From positions 16,913 through 48,272 of the forward strand of contig WKLE02001358.1 of the NCBI GenBank assembly GCA_014885115.2: DNA of 31,360 nucleotides. The letters run 5' to 3'. Below the pieces are notes generated by a model that saw nothing but the letters and a program-made list of their open reading frames with translations, searched no databases and was not told where the DNA came from. Below, piece after piece: positions 18,220-27,782 of the stretch (position 1 is the first letter of the stretch; each line of letters opens with the position of its first letter). The position numbers and the translations under genes are program-made. This stretch comes from Asterionellopsis glacialis. Taxonomy: Eukaryota; Bacillariophyta; Plagiogrammaphyceae; Rhaphoneidales; Asterionellopsidaceae.

Positions 18220-20478
18220 TTACACTCGTGCTTGTTCCTGTTCTTGTTGACCACCACCACGCTCAGGTGACCCTGCAGGATGGGGCATGGCTGTTGCGTC
18301 TCCACCACGACTTTGTGCATCGGTATATTGAGAATGTTCCGGGTGTTGACCACCATCAGGAGAAGGTTGTGGTGGTGGATGTTGTTGTTGCATGTATCCT
18401 GGATGATGGTCGCCGCCCATTGGTGGAGGTTGCATGGGTGGTGGTGGATACGATCCATGTTGCATTTCACTCTGCTGACCAGATTCACCGCCTTGCTGAT
18501 CACCGCCTTCGGCTGGCTTTTGTTGGTCTCTTCTATCTCTGCTACTGCTGTCGCGTCCTCGTTGAGGTGATGCAGTCTCACTTGCAGATCCATGATGCGA
18601 CTCAGGTGATCCCTGTGCATGTCCATTATGAGGGCGATGACCATGTGGAGGAGGTTGTTGATAGTGTGGGGGGTAATGGTGATGACCATGTGGTGGCGGA
18701 GGCGGTGGTGGCATGTGACCACCATAATGTTGTGGAGGATAGGGATAAGCCGGGGGAGGAGCTTGAGAGTCAGCTGGTGGTGCACCATGACCCGGTGGTG
18801 GAGGAGGTGGTGGTCCATATCGCTGTCCGCCGCCAGGTGAGGGGTGACCCTGGTGATGCTGATATGGGTACGGGGGGTGGTGAGGTGGGTAACCAGGAGG
18901 CGCTGGAGGTGCAGTTACTTGATTGTATGGACCCTGTGGCCAACCTCCCTGAGGTGGTGGTTGACTACTTGGCATTCCACCCATATTTTGCATCATTTGA
19001 ACTTGTTGGACTGCTGCAGAAACAAGTTTCTGAAAAAGCACAAGAAAAAAAGAAAAAAAACATTAGCAATTCTGCCAATCAAAGAGTCAAAACCCAAAAA
19101 AATAATTTAAGTTCTGTACAGTGTACTCACCTCCTTCCCGTGTTGTTGAAATTTACGTTGAATGGTAGAATACCAATGATTTTTAACATCATTATCTGAT
19201 CGCCCAGGTAGTTGCTTAGATATGTTAGCCCAACGATTACCATGATTCTCATGTAAGGAAATTAGCACAGCTTCTTCATCATCTGTCCATTCTCCCTTTT
19301 TCAATTCTGGATCTAAATGATTCACAAAGCGCTCTCTACACTGCTTCCCCTGTCTCCCTGGCAAGTGGGCTGCAATCTTTGCCCATTTACGGCCATACAA
19401 TGCACGCTTATCACGTAATATATTGTCTTCTTCGGTAGTCCAAGAACCCTTACCCTTAATAACTGGTGGACTTGACAGTGATTGCCATTGCGTTAAACAG
19501 TCAATTGCTGTCCGACTCGGAAAGTTCGCAGCAATGTCATTCCAACGAGGCGAAGCTGTGGCAAAGTAAAGGTAAACACGTGCGGTGAAAAGGGGTGGGG
19601 TTGAGAGTTTGTAAACAACAAAAACATGTCCTCTAAATCATAGAAAGAAATCAAACAAGTAACTTACTGTCTTGGTATTGTTCCACTAGTTTTTTGAGCA
19701 GTTCCATCTCATCTGGAGGCCATTTATTATGTGATACTTCACCCGCCTGAGTTGGTGGTGGTGGTGATACTTCCTTTTTGGCTTTCTTTGCAGGTGGAGG
19801 TGCTCCAGAATCATCTTTCTCTTCTTCTCCTTCAGCTGTAGGTGTATGACCATCTGTCTTTTCTACTGGAACATGATCTGGTTGTTGTTCCTCTTTTTCA
19901 GCAACAGGGGGCGCAGAGGCTGCACCAACACTAGTAGCGGCAGCAGTATTGTCTCCTACGCCTCCACCTCCTCCCGGAGCTGTAGAAATAGGACCTTCCT
20001 TACGATTATTCAAATGCTTCATATACCTACGCAAGCAATGAACAGCCGACTTTCCAGGTACTGCTTTTGATATCTCTTCCCAGTCCTCTTCATCTTCATC
20101 ATCGTCACCTGTAACTCCTCGATTCTTCCTATCTTCTATGACTGCAAGCATCAAGGCTTCATCCTCAACCGGCGTCCAAGAAATTTTGCTAGGTTTCTTT
20201 GGAGATAGCTCTTTTGTCTCACCTGCAGTAGCAGATTCTGGAACAGGTGCAGGTTCGGGTGCGGTAGTCGTATTAGTTGCCTCAGTGGTAATTGTAGAGC
20301 CCTCGGCTTCCGTTTTTATCTGTTCGTCCTCGGCTGCTTCTTCTTGTTGCTTAGAAACATCGTTGGTCTCCTCTTCTTCTGACCTAGGCCGCTTCAGTGT
20401 TGATGATTCCTCGGTAGATGACATTGCTGTTGTGCAGTTTTGCTTTTCAAAGGCCTTTCTTTGTGTTTCCTCACACAC
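18220..20478 (-). CDS. Four-repeat MYB transcription factor (3R-MYB type plus extra N-terminal repeat), three exons
   Basis: Exons 20478-19668, 19555-19131 and 19029-18220 give 681 residues (introns 112 and 101 nt; GTAAGT...CACAG and GTGAGT...TTCAG; the first splits a Thr codon). Four Myb/SANT repeats: R0 about 99-156 (SWTPVEDEALM...GKSAVHCLRRYMKHL); R1 about 252-297, cut by intron 1 (WPPDEMELL...RWNDIAANFPSRTAIDCL); R2 about 306-354 (SWTTEEDN...GRQGKQCRERFVNHL); R3 about 357-405 (EWTDDEEAV...GRSDNDVKNHWYSTI). R2 and R3 recognition helices are nearly those of animal c-Myb and plant 3R-MYB, so binding to YAACKG sites and a cell-cycle role are expected. Acidic low-complexity sequence separates R0 from R1. 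The last 269 residues are Pro/Gly/His/Gln-rich, apparently disordered. An alternative ATG at 20424 would drop 18 residues without touching a domain. Confidence 0.9.
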
Positions 20479-20742
20479 ACACTCTCAACAATGTTGTAGT
20501 GTTAATTGAAATATCTTTCGTCTCGAGCAACAGTTCTTGAATGAAATTCGAACGAATCAACTTCAAAGAATTGCCAATTTTTAAAGGCGTTTTGGTATCA
20601 ACTATAAAATGAGATGCAAGACTTGCCCTGTGTTGCTCTCTGTTGTAGTTGTCGTGAGAGGCGATTATAATGATATTATGATGTCCTTGTAATTGATTGA
20701 TGACCAGTACACAAAGTTTCTTTGATAATAATAATTCAAAAG

Positions 20743-20752
20743 TACCAGGTAT
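20743..20752. repeat. TACCAGGTAC-like motif, copy 4 (TACCAGGTAT)
   Basis: Nine of ten match, preceded by G so that the left arm GTACC is complete. Centred about 270 bp upstream of the MYB ATG at 20478 (or 324 from 20424). Confidence 0.55.
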
Positions 20753-20978
20753 TCATACGTTACTTTGGCGTTGTGTGCCGAATGCCAGCTCTTGGATAGG
20801 ATAGACCGTCGAAGCACACAGTGTTTCGTTCGTGCAAGCTCTGCTTGATGATGTGTGTGTCTCCTACAAAATTCTACCTGTATCTGTACCAGAGAGCAAC
20901 ACAATATTATTTTTCTCTCTCTACACCCGGTACGAAGGTCTTCAACCGCGAAAAGACAGCGAAACGCTTGCGGGAAAG

Positions 20979-21021
20979 TGTGTAACTGTTCTTTGCAAGT
21001 AATGTGTAACTGTTCTTTGCA
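20979..21021. promoter_or_regulatory. Two 19-bp direct repeats each holding a MYB site (TAACTG)
   Basis: TGTGTAACTGTTCTTTGCA occurs at 20979-20997 and 21003-21021, period 24. Each contains TAACTG (20983-20988, 21007-21012), a match to the c-Myb consensus YAACKG. About 500-540 bp upstream of the MYB ATG. Confidence 0.55.
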
Positions 21022-21155
21022 TGGTACACACTCTGTTGGTTTTGTACTGTTCCTAGGTCTTGCAAGATTTTACCGCCTTATAACAGCTGTCACATGCTTT
21101 TCTTTTGATTTCCTGCACAGTCGCGTATTGAATCAGCCGTAGAATATTTCAAAGG

Positions 21156-21190
21156 CCGTTACAGCCGTTGTGCAAACCGTTACAGCCGTT
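21156..21190. promoter_or_regulatory. Two 14-bp direct repeats each holding a MYB site (TAACGG on minus strand)
   Basis: CCGTTACAGCCGTT at 21156-21169 and 21177-21190, period 21 (two helical turns). The reverse strand reads AACGGCTGTAACGG, containing TAACGG, a perfect YAACKG site, and a second AACGG core like that of plant 3R-MYB (MSA) elements. About 680-710 bp upstream of the MYB ATG. Confidence 0.55.
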
Positions 21191-23139
21191 TTTGAATTGA
21201 AAGTGAATACCGGTAATTCTCGACCCACTTAAATGACAAAATGGTACTTAACATCTTTATATAGATACAATCAGTAGTTTAAAAATCAAAAAGGTATCCC
21301 GCCAGAATCAAACTTGATGAAATAATAAGTGTACTCGCACAGCGATAGTACGAATTATTTAGGATAGATTTTGAAAAGTTGCGTCTGCTTGCGCTACTTA
21401 TTTTTAAACAATTCTCTACCGTACTCGTACTGTAGTTGATTGTCTACTTTAGTAATGAATTATTATAATTGGATATATATATTTTTATGAAAACCAAAAA
21501 TTTGTTGATGCCCAAACTAAAAAACTCCAGCAAGAGCAGGACTACCGTAGAGACTAGATAAATTGACAAGCCTATGGTAGAGAAGCTAGAAATGTGTCCG
21601 GAATTGCAGAATGCCCGGCTATGGGTTTGTCACCACCATTTTTGTGGAAGTCCACAATCTCAAGTGCATTCCTCTACAACGAAATCATGAAATATTAATC
21701 TGCATAGATTCAAGCCTGTCTGGAGATATTGAATGAGGAATACGTAAACTTCGAATATTTCTAACATATAATTAACAATTCTAATTTCTCTCGTAGCATT
21801 ATCCTTCATTGTGATGCTATTGATTGCTTGCCAAAGAAGGCCAATTTGTTCTACTTTTTATTTACACATAGTAACGTTGTTTCTTGATTCTTTGTGTGTA
21901 CATAATAATATGAATAGCCTCACTAAAGTACTTCTTGAGTCTTTGCTGGTACTTGAATATTCACCCATTTCAAGAGCCCACACAAAATTGTCCAATAGTT
22001 TCAGCGATAAACCACATTTGTACCATCGTTTCACTCACTTGGCTACAGTTCTACACTTTTGCAACTCGTCCGATTAAACAGAAGCCTGTTAAAAACATAC
22101 CGTAGAGAACAAGAAGTATTACAATAGTGAAAAATAAACTCAAAGGAATGAAACATGAAATCGTGGTGCAATACAATCGTTTATTTGCTTGTGATGGTTT
22201 CTTGCTTTATGGTCGATAATTTCTAAACTTGTTGATTGTAGATTTCATAGTGTCCGCAGGTTCATTATTTTGCAACAATGCCATGTAGAGAGAGATATTA
22301 GGAGTTGAGCATCGTTATCATTTGGAATTTTGTGTTCAACAAATCAATTATAATTTATCATCACAATATACGAAACGAAACAACTAATATTTGATTCAGG
22401 ATAGTATCCGTACTATATCGCTTCAGGTTTTGTGTTTTTACTAGCAGATGATTGCCCATAATGAACGACCCAATCCACTGCTGTACTGACTATCTGTATA
22501 CACATCATAGAAAATCACGTTTAGCATTTTTCCGTGGATGATTCGTGATTGATATACAGTATGTATGACCTTGATGGCTCGCTTCGATTTTGTTGATTTG
22601 TTCGTGCCATGTGCTTTCGGTTGCAATTGTTGTGAGTAAAAAGAGGAGAGGCGTTGAGAGTTGCGAAAAATCATAAAAAAATCGAGATCATTGTCCTACG
22701 TACAGTACATTCTTAACAACAACAACTACAACATTCTGCTATATAAGTTCTATGTAAATATTTCTTATGTATAATCGGACAAGCCGTTGAGAAAATACCT
22801 TTCTGGATCGGATTGACTGCCTAAAAAATAAGAAAGAATAACGTTCTCCTAATTTACTTACGGGTTTTGGGTTATTCTTTTGACATGCATATTTAACAAC
22901 AAAAACATATACAAGTACGTACAAGATATATAGCCGTTTGTTTTCTCACACGACCGATATTCCACGAATCGTCCCACTTGTATCGCCAGAAATTGAATTG
23001 ACGTACAATTCTACAGGACCTGATGTACTTGTCAGTCCCGTAATTGGACAGATTGGAGTGGGCGGGAATTTCGAAAAGTACGAGTTGCTGTACAAAACTA
23101 CGGGTATCGCAAAAATATCATATCCGCCTTTGAGGGCTG

Positions 23140-23149
23140 TACCAGGTAC
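23140..23149. repeat. TACCAGGTAC palindromic motif, copy 5 (exact)
   Basis: Full GTACCAGGTAC with both arms, centred about 274 bp upstream of the ATG at 23419. Confidence 0.7.
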
Positions 23150-23418
23150 CTCTCTAGTAGATCAAACACGAAAAAGAGAGGTGTGACACCAAAGAAACGG
23201 GACACGAACGAACAACTCCCACAAGGGGAAAAAAGAAAAAAAATAGTTTCCTCGAAAAGACTACACGTAGAAAAAAATAATAATCACCACAAAAAAAATC
23301 AGAACAGTTCTCTGTCTGACAACACTTTGTTTTAGTGCTCACGACTAACAAGGACGCATCAACAAATTCAAAAACGAGTTTTGTGGAGCATCTCGTTCAG
23401 TCCTGTATATCCATAAAG

Positions 23419-24234
23419 ATGTTGACAACTTCTCCAGAATGTGGGTTACTACAAATGTCCAGTAACAACAACAATAACAGCCTGACGTTGTCTCCTTCTT
23501 TGAAACAATTGGCGAGAGCAAGTACAGAAGAATCCTCAGAAGGAAGTGTCCCCGCAACGGCAGAGGATGATCTTGATGAATGGTCTACTTGCTCGGAGCC
23601 ACTTCGAAAGACAGGACCTGAAAATTTAATTGATATGGCACGTAAAGCTGGTGTTGCTGTAGGTGGTGGAGCCATGGTAGGGTTAGGTTTAGTGATGATT
23701 CCTTTACCAACGCCATTTGGTTGTGTGGTGGCTGGTGCAGGTATGGGTGTTTTAGCAAAAGAATTCCCTGCGGCACAACAAGTTATTGATCAAACACGTG
23801 ATGCTGTCGTTGATGTAATTGAGAAGAATTGTCTAGATGAAGATGACGATGACGACCAAGAGGAACATGATCAGGATGAGGAAGGTACTAGAAGTAGTAC
23901 AACTACTAGCACTCGAAGCAGTAAAGAAGAAGGATTTATATTAGTAAATAAAGATGGAAAAGAAATCAAGGAAGTCCACGATGGTCATCCATTTGATGAA
24001 GTTGCTAAAAATTTTGATTTTGCGGCGAAGAAACTCAAAAAATCTGTCAATATTTTGGGACAAAAGGCCCTTCCAGTATTGAAATCAATTGGAAACAATG
24101 ACAACAAGGAAAATAGTGAGAATGGATCGATGTCATCGTCGCTTCAAAACCAAAAAATACAACGAAGAGATGGATATGAAAACATCCCAACTAATAGTCC
24201 TGTACCACGACGAGGAACAAACGCGTCTTCATGA
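23419..24234 (+). CDS. Membrane protein with a PGPGW-like hydrophobic hairpin
   Basis: 271 residues, intronless. The frame is open further upstream, but only from a GTG at 23335; the first ATG is at 23419. The N-terminal third is Ser/Asn/Glu-rich with an acidic EDDLDEWSTCSEPL. The centre (about residues 75-120) is a Gly-rich hydrophobic pair of segments, GVAVGGGAMVGLGLVMIPLP then FGCVVAGAGMGVLAKEFPAA. It resembles the small PGPGW transmembrane family, whose core is a short hydrophobic helix, PGPGW, a second helix and (A)xEF; here PLPTPFG takes the place of PGPGW. The tail has an Asp/Glu run, a Ser/Thr run, EEGFILVNKDGKEI and a Lys-rich stretch, mostly disordered. Function unknown. The family link is my inference from the loop pattern. 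Confidence 0.65.
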   Translation: MLTTSPECGLLQMSSNNNNNSLTLSPSLKQLARASTEESSEGSVPATAEDDLDEWSTCSEPLRKTGPENLIDMARKAGVAVGGGAMVGLGLVMIPLPTPFGCVVAGAGMGVLAKEFPAAQQVIDQTRDAVVDVIEKNCLDEDDDDDQEEHDQDEEGTRSSTTTSTRSSKEEGFILVNKDGKEIKEVHDGHPFDEVAKNFDFAAKKLKKSVNILGQKALPVLKSIGNNDNKENSENGSMSSSLQNQKIQRRDGYENIPTNSPVPRRGTNASS

Positions 24235-24998
24235 TGAATGTATATAAGTAAAGCTAATAGATAGAAAAAGACAGTTCATGTGGGAGAGCAAATGACTGTT
24301 GAAATATGAGATCATACTTGCACTACATGCAATATGCTGTTGAGAATGCTCGTTTTTGCAGAGACATCAGTAGGTCTCACTTGATATTGGAAAAAACCTC
24401 CTCACGAGTGAAAAACTCCAACTCTTTTTGCATAACTACAAAGAAATAAAAATAGCTAAAACACCTTTATTTATATAATCCGTTTTTAGCGTATGCAGTC
24501 TTTCATGTTCTCGATTTTCGTCATGCTGTATTCTTTGTCAATTTCGATCGAGATCCTTTTAAGTAATATAAGAATTTGGTAAAAGACAAGCATTACACCG
24601 TACCATACACTTTTTTTAGGAAACTTTGCAAACCTGTACATGTGATAGTTGAAAAAAATTATGATCTAATCGGTATCTTGTGTGGCCATCATGTGAGCAT
24701 GATGAATCCACCCACATGAAGTTCATAAATACTAGCCCATATCAATGTGCATTATTTTTTTCCTTACAATCATTGCATAAACTTGCTCAATTTCATGCCG
24801 TTTGGTCTTTCTATGCATCATGGGTGTCGGTGACTGTTTCTAGTTTTGTGTTGTTTTGGTCGAAGAATTACCCTACAGGAGTGATACGTTTGATCGATTT
24901 GCTAGGAAACTCTCAGGTACTGGTATGCGGATTGAGTCATAAATTGTAGTGATACTATATTTTGATGACGTGTCACTCCCCAGCGAAAGTAATGGAAA
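24235..24998. other. Intergenic region before the tRNA gene
   Basis: 764 bp, AT-rich. An ORF near 24680-24949 has no recognisable content and starts at a weak context. Nothing else supported. Confidence 0.5.
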
Positions 24999-25071
24999 GG
25001 GGGTGTAGCTCAGTTGGTAGAGCGCGTGCTTAGCATGCACGAGGTCGTCAGTTCGATTCTGGCCTCCTCCA
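24999..25071 (+). tRNA. tRNA-Ala (anticodon AGC)
   Basis: A 73-nt cloverleaf without intron. Acceptor GGGGGTG pairs with CTCCTCC, including the G3:U70 wobble that defines alanine tRNAs, with one U6:U67 mismatch. The D stem is GCTC/GAGC, the anticodon stem CGTGC/GCACG with loop TTAGCAT and anticodon AGC at 25032-25034, and the T stem GTCAG/CTGGC with loop TTCGATT. The discriminator is A and CCA is not encoded, as expected for a nuclear gene. The AGC anticodon, read as inosine, is eukaryotic. Internal A and B boxes are present. Confidence 0.97.
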
Positions 25072-25080
25072 AACAATTCA

Positions 25081-25085
25081 TTTTT
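25081..25085 (+). terminator. Pol III terminator (T5)
   Basis: A run of five T begins ten bases after the tRNA 3' end on the sense strand, the usual RNA polymerase III stop. Confidence 0.75.
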
Positions 25086-25159
25086 GTTGCGACGGCGGCT
25101 TCATGTCGAGAAATCTGAAATAAAAAGTGGAGGTAAAATGCATTTTTAGTTTTGTTGTC

Positions 25160-25215
25160 GAGGTAGGACTAGTCTCTCTAACTAGCAGGGAGGGTATTAG
25201 TAGAGGTAGGACTAC
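25160..25215. repeat. Direct repeat GAGGTAGGACTA with GTAGGACTAC palindrome
   Basis: GAGGTAGGACTA occurs at 25160-25171 and 25203-25214, and the second copy completes GTAGGACTAC (25206-25215), identical to that at 13229-13238. Diverged relatives follow (TGTAGGACC near 25252, CTAGGACTACG near 25268). Confidence 0.5.
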
Positions 25216-25290
25216 AAGGAGCTCAGAAGATCGTACCACTTCCTTTTTACATGTAGGACCTAGAGACTAGGACTACGTACCTGAGCCCTG

Positions 25291-25300
25291 TACCAGGTAA
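25291..25300. repeat. TACCAGGTAC-like motif, copy 6 (TACCAGGTAA)
   Basis: Nine of ten match with an intact GTACC left arm, followed 10 bp later by CAGGTACTTGGTA, a second imperfect GGTAC palindrome. Only about 80 bp before the ORF start at 25377. Confidence 0.5.
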
Positions 25301-25376
25301 ATGATAACAGGTACTTGGTAAACCCCGAAATAAGTCGCTGCAGTACCGTGCTTTTTGTCTGGAAGTCCTCGTCATT

Positions 25377-25688
25377 ATGCTCCTTTCAATCCAGTCGAGT
25401 TCGACTCACTTCCTTATTATCTTCTCCGACAAAGGTTTGGTAATCGTGGCGCACAACTCAGGTGGTCCAAAGGCTGATATTATCGTTCCATTAGCAGGTC
25501 AGACGACAGGTTATCTGGCCAGCACAGCAGAAGAATATGCAGGTACTCTTTATGACGCGCTAACTATGAATGAACAAAGTCTTGCACAGATACGCAATGA
25601 CCCCCGAAAATCTTCTGAGAGATTCTCTGACGAAGTGCTTTCAACATTGTTTCAAAGAGCAGTTTTGGAATCTAATTTGCTTTCCTAA
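25377..25688 (+). pseudogene. ALG11: Orphan C-terminal exon/fragment of ALG11 alpha-1,2-mannosyltransferase
   Basis: A 103-codon ORF whose last ~83 residues match the C-terminus of ALG11, the GT4 enzyme that adds the fourth and fifth mannose to the dolichol-linked glycan on the cytosolic ER face. Seen: GLVIVAHNSGGPKADIIVPL, GYLASTAEEYAGTLYDAL and RFSDEVLSTLFQRAV. The homology begins right after a pyrimidine-rich 'cttattatcttctccgacaaag', a good 3' splice site (exon from about 25432), so the preceding ~18 residues are probably intron read-through. No upstream ALG11 exon (EHFG-type donor-binding motif or N-terminal GT-B half) was found back to the previous gene, and a tRNA gene lies 300 bp upstream. 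So this is a duplicated or stranded 3' exon, unless a very long intron or a misassembly hides the rest. The fragment itself is undamaged. Confidence 0.7.
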
Positions 25689-26050
25689 AAAAAGGGGGCA
25701 CATGTATCCTTCATCATCGACTATCAGCACAACCATAGATTGCAACATGCCATAAGTTAGAGTAGCATGGTACTGCATTGGACTTTTCCTTTTCTTTGTC
25801 ATAGTTCCTAGAATATCAACATAGGTTTACCACCTAAAAGCCTTCTACATACATGTATACTGGTGGTTTTTCTTTTGTTCATTGTTAGTGAAGAGATTAC
25901 TAGGTAGTTCTTCTTTTATCTATTATTCTTGTTTCTATATTTTGCTAGCGCTGGTCATGAATTGATCGCCACCAATGTATTTATTATGACATCTGTATGC
26001 ATTCTTGTGTGTTTGTGCGTGTCCGTGTGTTCGTATGTGTTCTCGTTTCA
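25689..26050. other. Convergent 3' intergenic region (ALG11 fragment / AMT)
   Basis: 362 bp, T-rich, with an imperfect GT-rich stretch near 26000-26040 adjoining the AMT stop. No gene. Confidence 0.5.
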
Positions 26051-27782
26051 TTAGGGGTTACTGGCATTATCTGAAAAGCGGTCCCCTGTGTCGCTAACTA
26101 GGCTTTCTCTCGGCAAGTGGGGTATGCTTTCGGCTGATTCCTCCCCAGAGCGATTGCCAGATTGTACTGTTACCTTAGCTCGTCTTTGTCGTAATTGGAT
26201 CTCTCGCTGCTTATTGAAAGCACTTACATATTCGGGATTTACTTCATCCGAATGCATAGCGAGACCTTCTCCGTGGTATGATCGATCCAACCCAACCAAT
26301 TCCTCGAGCTCGTCGGAACGAAACCACCCCTTCCAACTGAGCCAGACAAAGAAAGGGAGCATGATGGTCGTGACCCACATAATGATGAAAAATACACCAA
26401 CAACTTGTGCCGCTAATAAAGTAGCATCTCCACTTCCTTTTCCCCAGGAGTAGAACCAACCAGTGTGTTTTGAAAATCCGTAGGCATCCTCTAATCTAAA
26501 TGGAGATGCAAATAGCCCAACTGATAATACACCCCAAATCCCATTTACCAAGTGTACAGGGATAGCATCAACTGCATCGTCTAATCGTAGCTTGATTAAG
26601 GATGAAGAACCAATAATATATAAGTTTGCTGCACAGAAACCAATAGTCATGGCGGCCCAAGGCTCCACGACGCCACATGCAGCAGTAATTGCAACTAAAC
26701 CCGACAAGGCACCGTTCATGGCGTATTTTAAGTCAAAGAATGGTTCACCTGTTCGTCGTTCTTCATGAAAGAAGTTCATAAATAGTCCTGTGATTCCTGC
26801 AGTGCCACCAGAAAGAGTGGTATTAACCGCAGCAAGTGCTGCAACTTTGCCCTTTTTATCTGTCAAAAGCGTCAATGCAGATCCAACATTGAAACCATAC
26901 CATCCAAACCACAAGATAAGAGTACCAAGCATCTTTGGAAAAACAAAAAGAGACACAAAGATATCATGAGATGTTACGCTCCAATATTTACTCGACCAGC
27001 AAGCAGAACTAATCAATAGCAAGACTTACCTGTAAGGCAATCGAGTGGCCTGGGAATTCCCTCGGTTTGGTCAATTGCCTTCCTTCTTCGTCGTGAAAAC
27101 GCCCCTTCCTAGGACCAAGAATAATAGTAGCAATGAGTGCGGTGATTCCGCCTGTTGTGTGGACAACCCCGCCTCCGGCGAAATCGATCATGCCAGTTTT
27201 CCATAAAGGGTCTGATGCATTTGGACTGAGAAATCCATGTCGGCTCCATACGGAATGAACAATTACCGGATACACAAAACCACCCAAGAATAAGGAGTAA
27301 CCAAAGTAGGCTCCCATTTGACATCGTTCGGCGAGTGTTCCAGCAACGATCGTAGCAGACGCAGCCGAGAATGCGTACTGAAAGAACCAGAAAGCGTAGT
27401 TATCGACATTCATTAGAAAGAAATTAGTTGATCCAATGAATGTTTTGGAGTCAAGATTTTCGTTATCTCCTCCATAGGCAAAGGCGTAACCAATAGTAAA
27501 AAAAGCCACAGACGCTCCGCAAGCATCCAACAGATTCTTTAGCATGGTATTTCGGACATTCTTTATTCGGACCGAACCTGCACAAAGCATGGCAAAGCCA
27601 GCTTGCATAAAGAATATGAGTGAGGCAGAATATACCAGAAGAACAGACCGAGAGAAATCCAATGAGTCCTCCTTCTGGCTGGATTCCCATCGACCACTGA
27701 TGCATTTGATGAGAACTTGAGAACTAGCTTCTTCACCGACCTCCAAGAGGCATTGATCGTACACCTCGTATTGATCACCCAT
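26051..27782 (-). CDS. AMT1: AMT1-type ammonium transporter, two exons
   Basis: Exons 27782-27030 and 26932-26051 join in phase 0 (97-nt intron, GTAAGT...CAAAG) into 544 residues. This is an Amt/MEP/Rh channel-like transporter that takes up ammonium across the plasma membrane as a trimer. About eleven hydrophobic helices are visible. Signatures: SLIFFMQAGFAMLCAGSVR; YAFWFFQYAFSAASATIVAG; DFAGGGVVHTTGG, with the first pore His; PGHSIALQ joined by the splice to MLGTLILWFGWYGFNVGSAL; and IPVHLVNGIWG, with the second pore His. The C-terminal regulatory tail has ELVGLDRSYHGEGL, then a Ser/Arg-rich, probably phosphorylatable end. Upstream TTG at 27800 is in frame, but the first ATG is at 27782. Complete and apparently functional. 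In diatoms such genes usually respond to nitrogen supply; nothing here shows that directly. Confidence 0.96.

Larger units (their letters stand above)
20479..23418. other. Long gene-poor intergenic region upstream of MYB
   Basis: 2.9 kb with no ORF of recognisable content on either strand. Near the MYB side it holds a motif copy (one mismatch) and two sets of direct repeats with MYB-type sites (20979-21190). The rest is AT-rich, with many short stop-broken frames. An exact motif copy lies near the right end. A non-coding RNA cannot be excluded; no snRNA signature was recognised. Confidence 0.5.

Noticed and set aside
18045..19199. 384-residue ORF on the plus strand, rich in Val/His/Asp
   Set aside because: It is the antisense of the low-complexity last MYB exon (Pro/His/Gly codons); composition explains its openness, and it has no domain.
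20979..21190. Regularly spaced direct repeats, considered as a CRISPR-like array
   Set aside because: Only two copies of each of two different short repeats, with spacers of 5-7 bp, in a nuclear genome.
22938..23186. 82-residue plus-strand ORF
   Set aside because: Starts with TTG, has no family match I recognise, and contains the palindromic motif, pointing to regulatory DNA.
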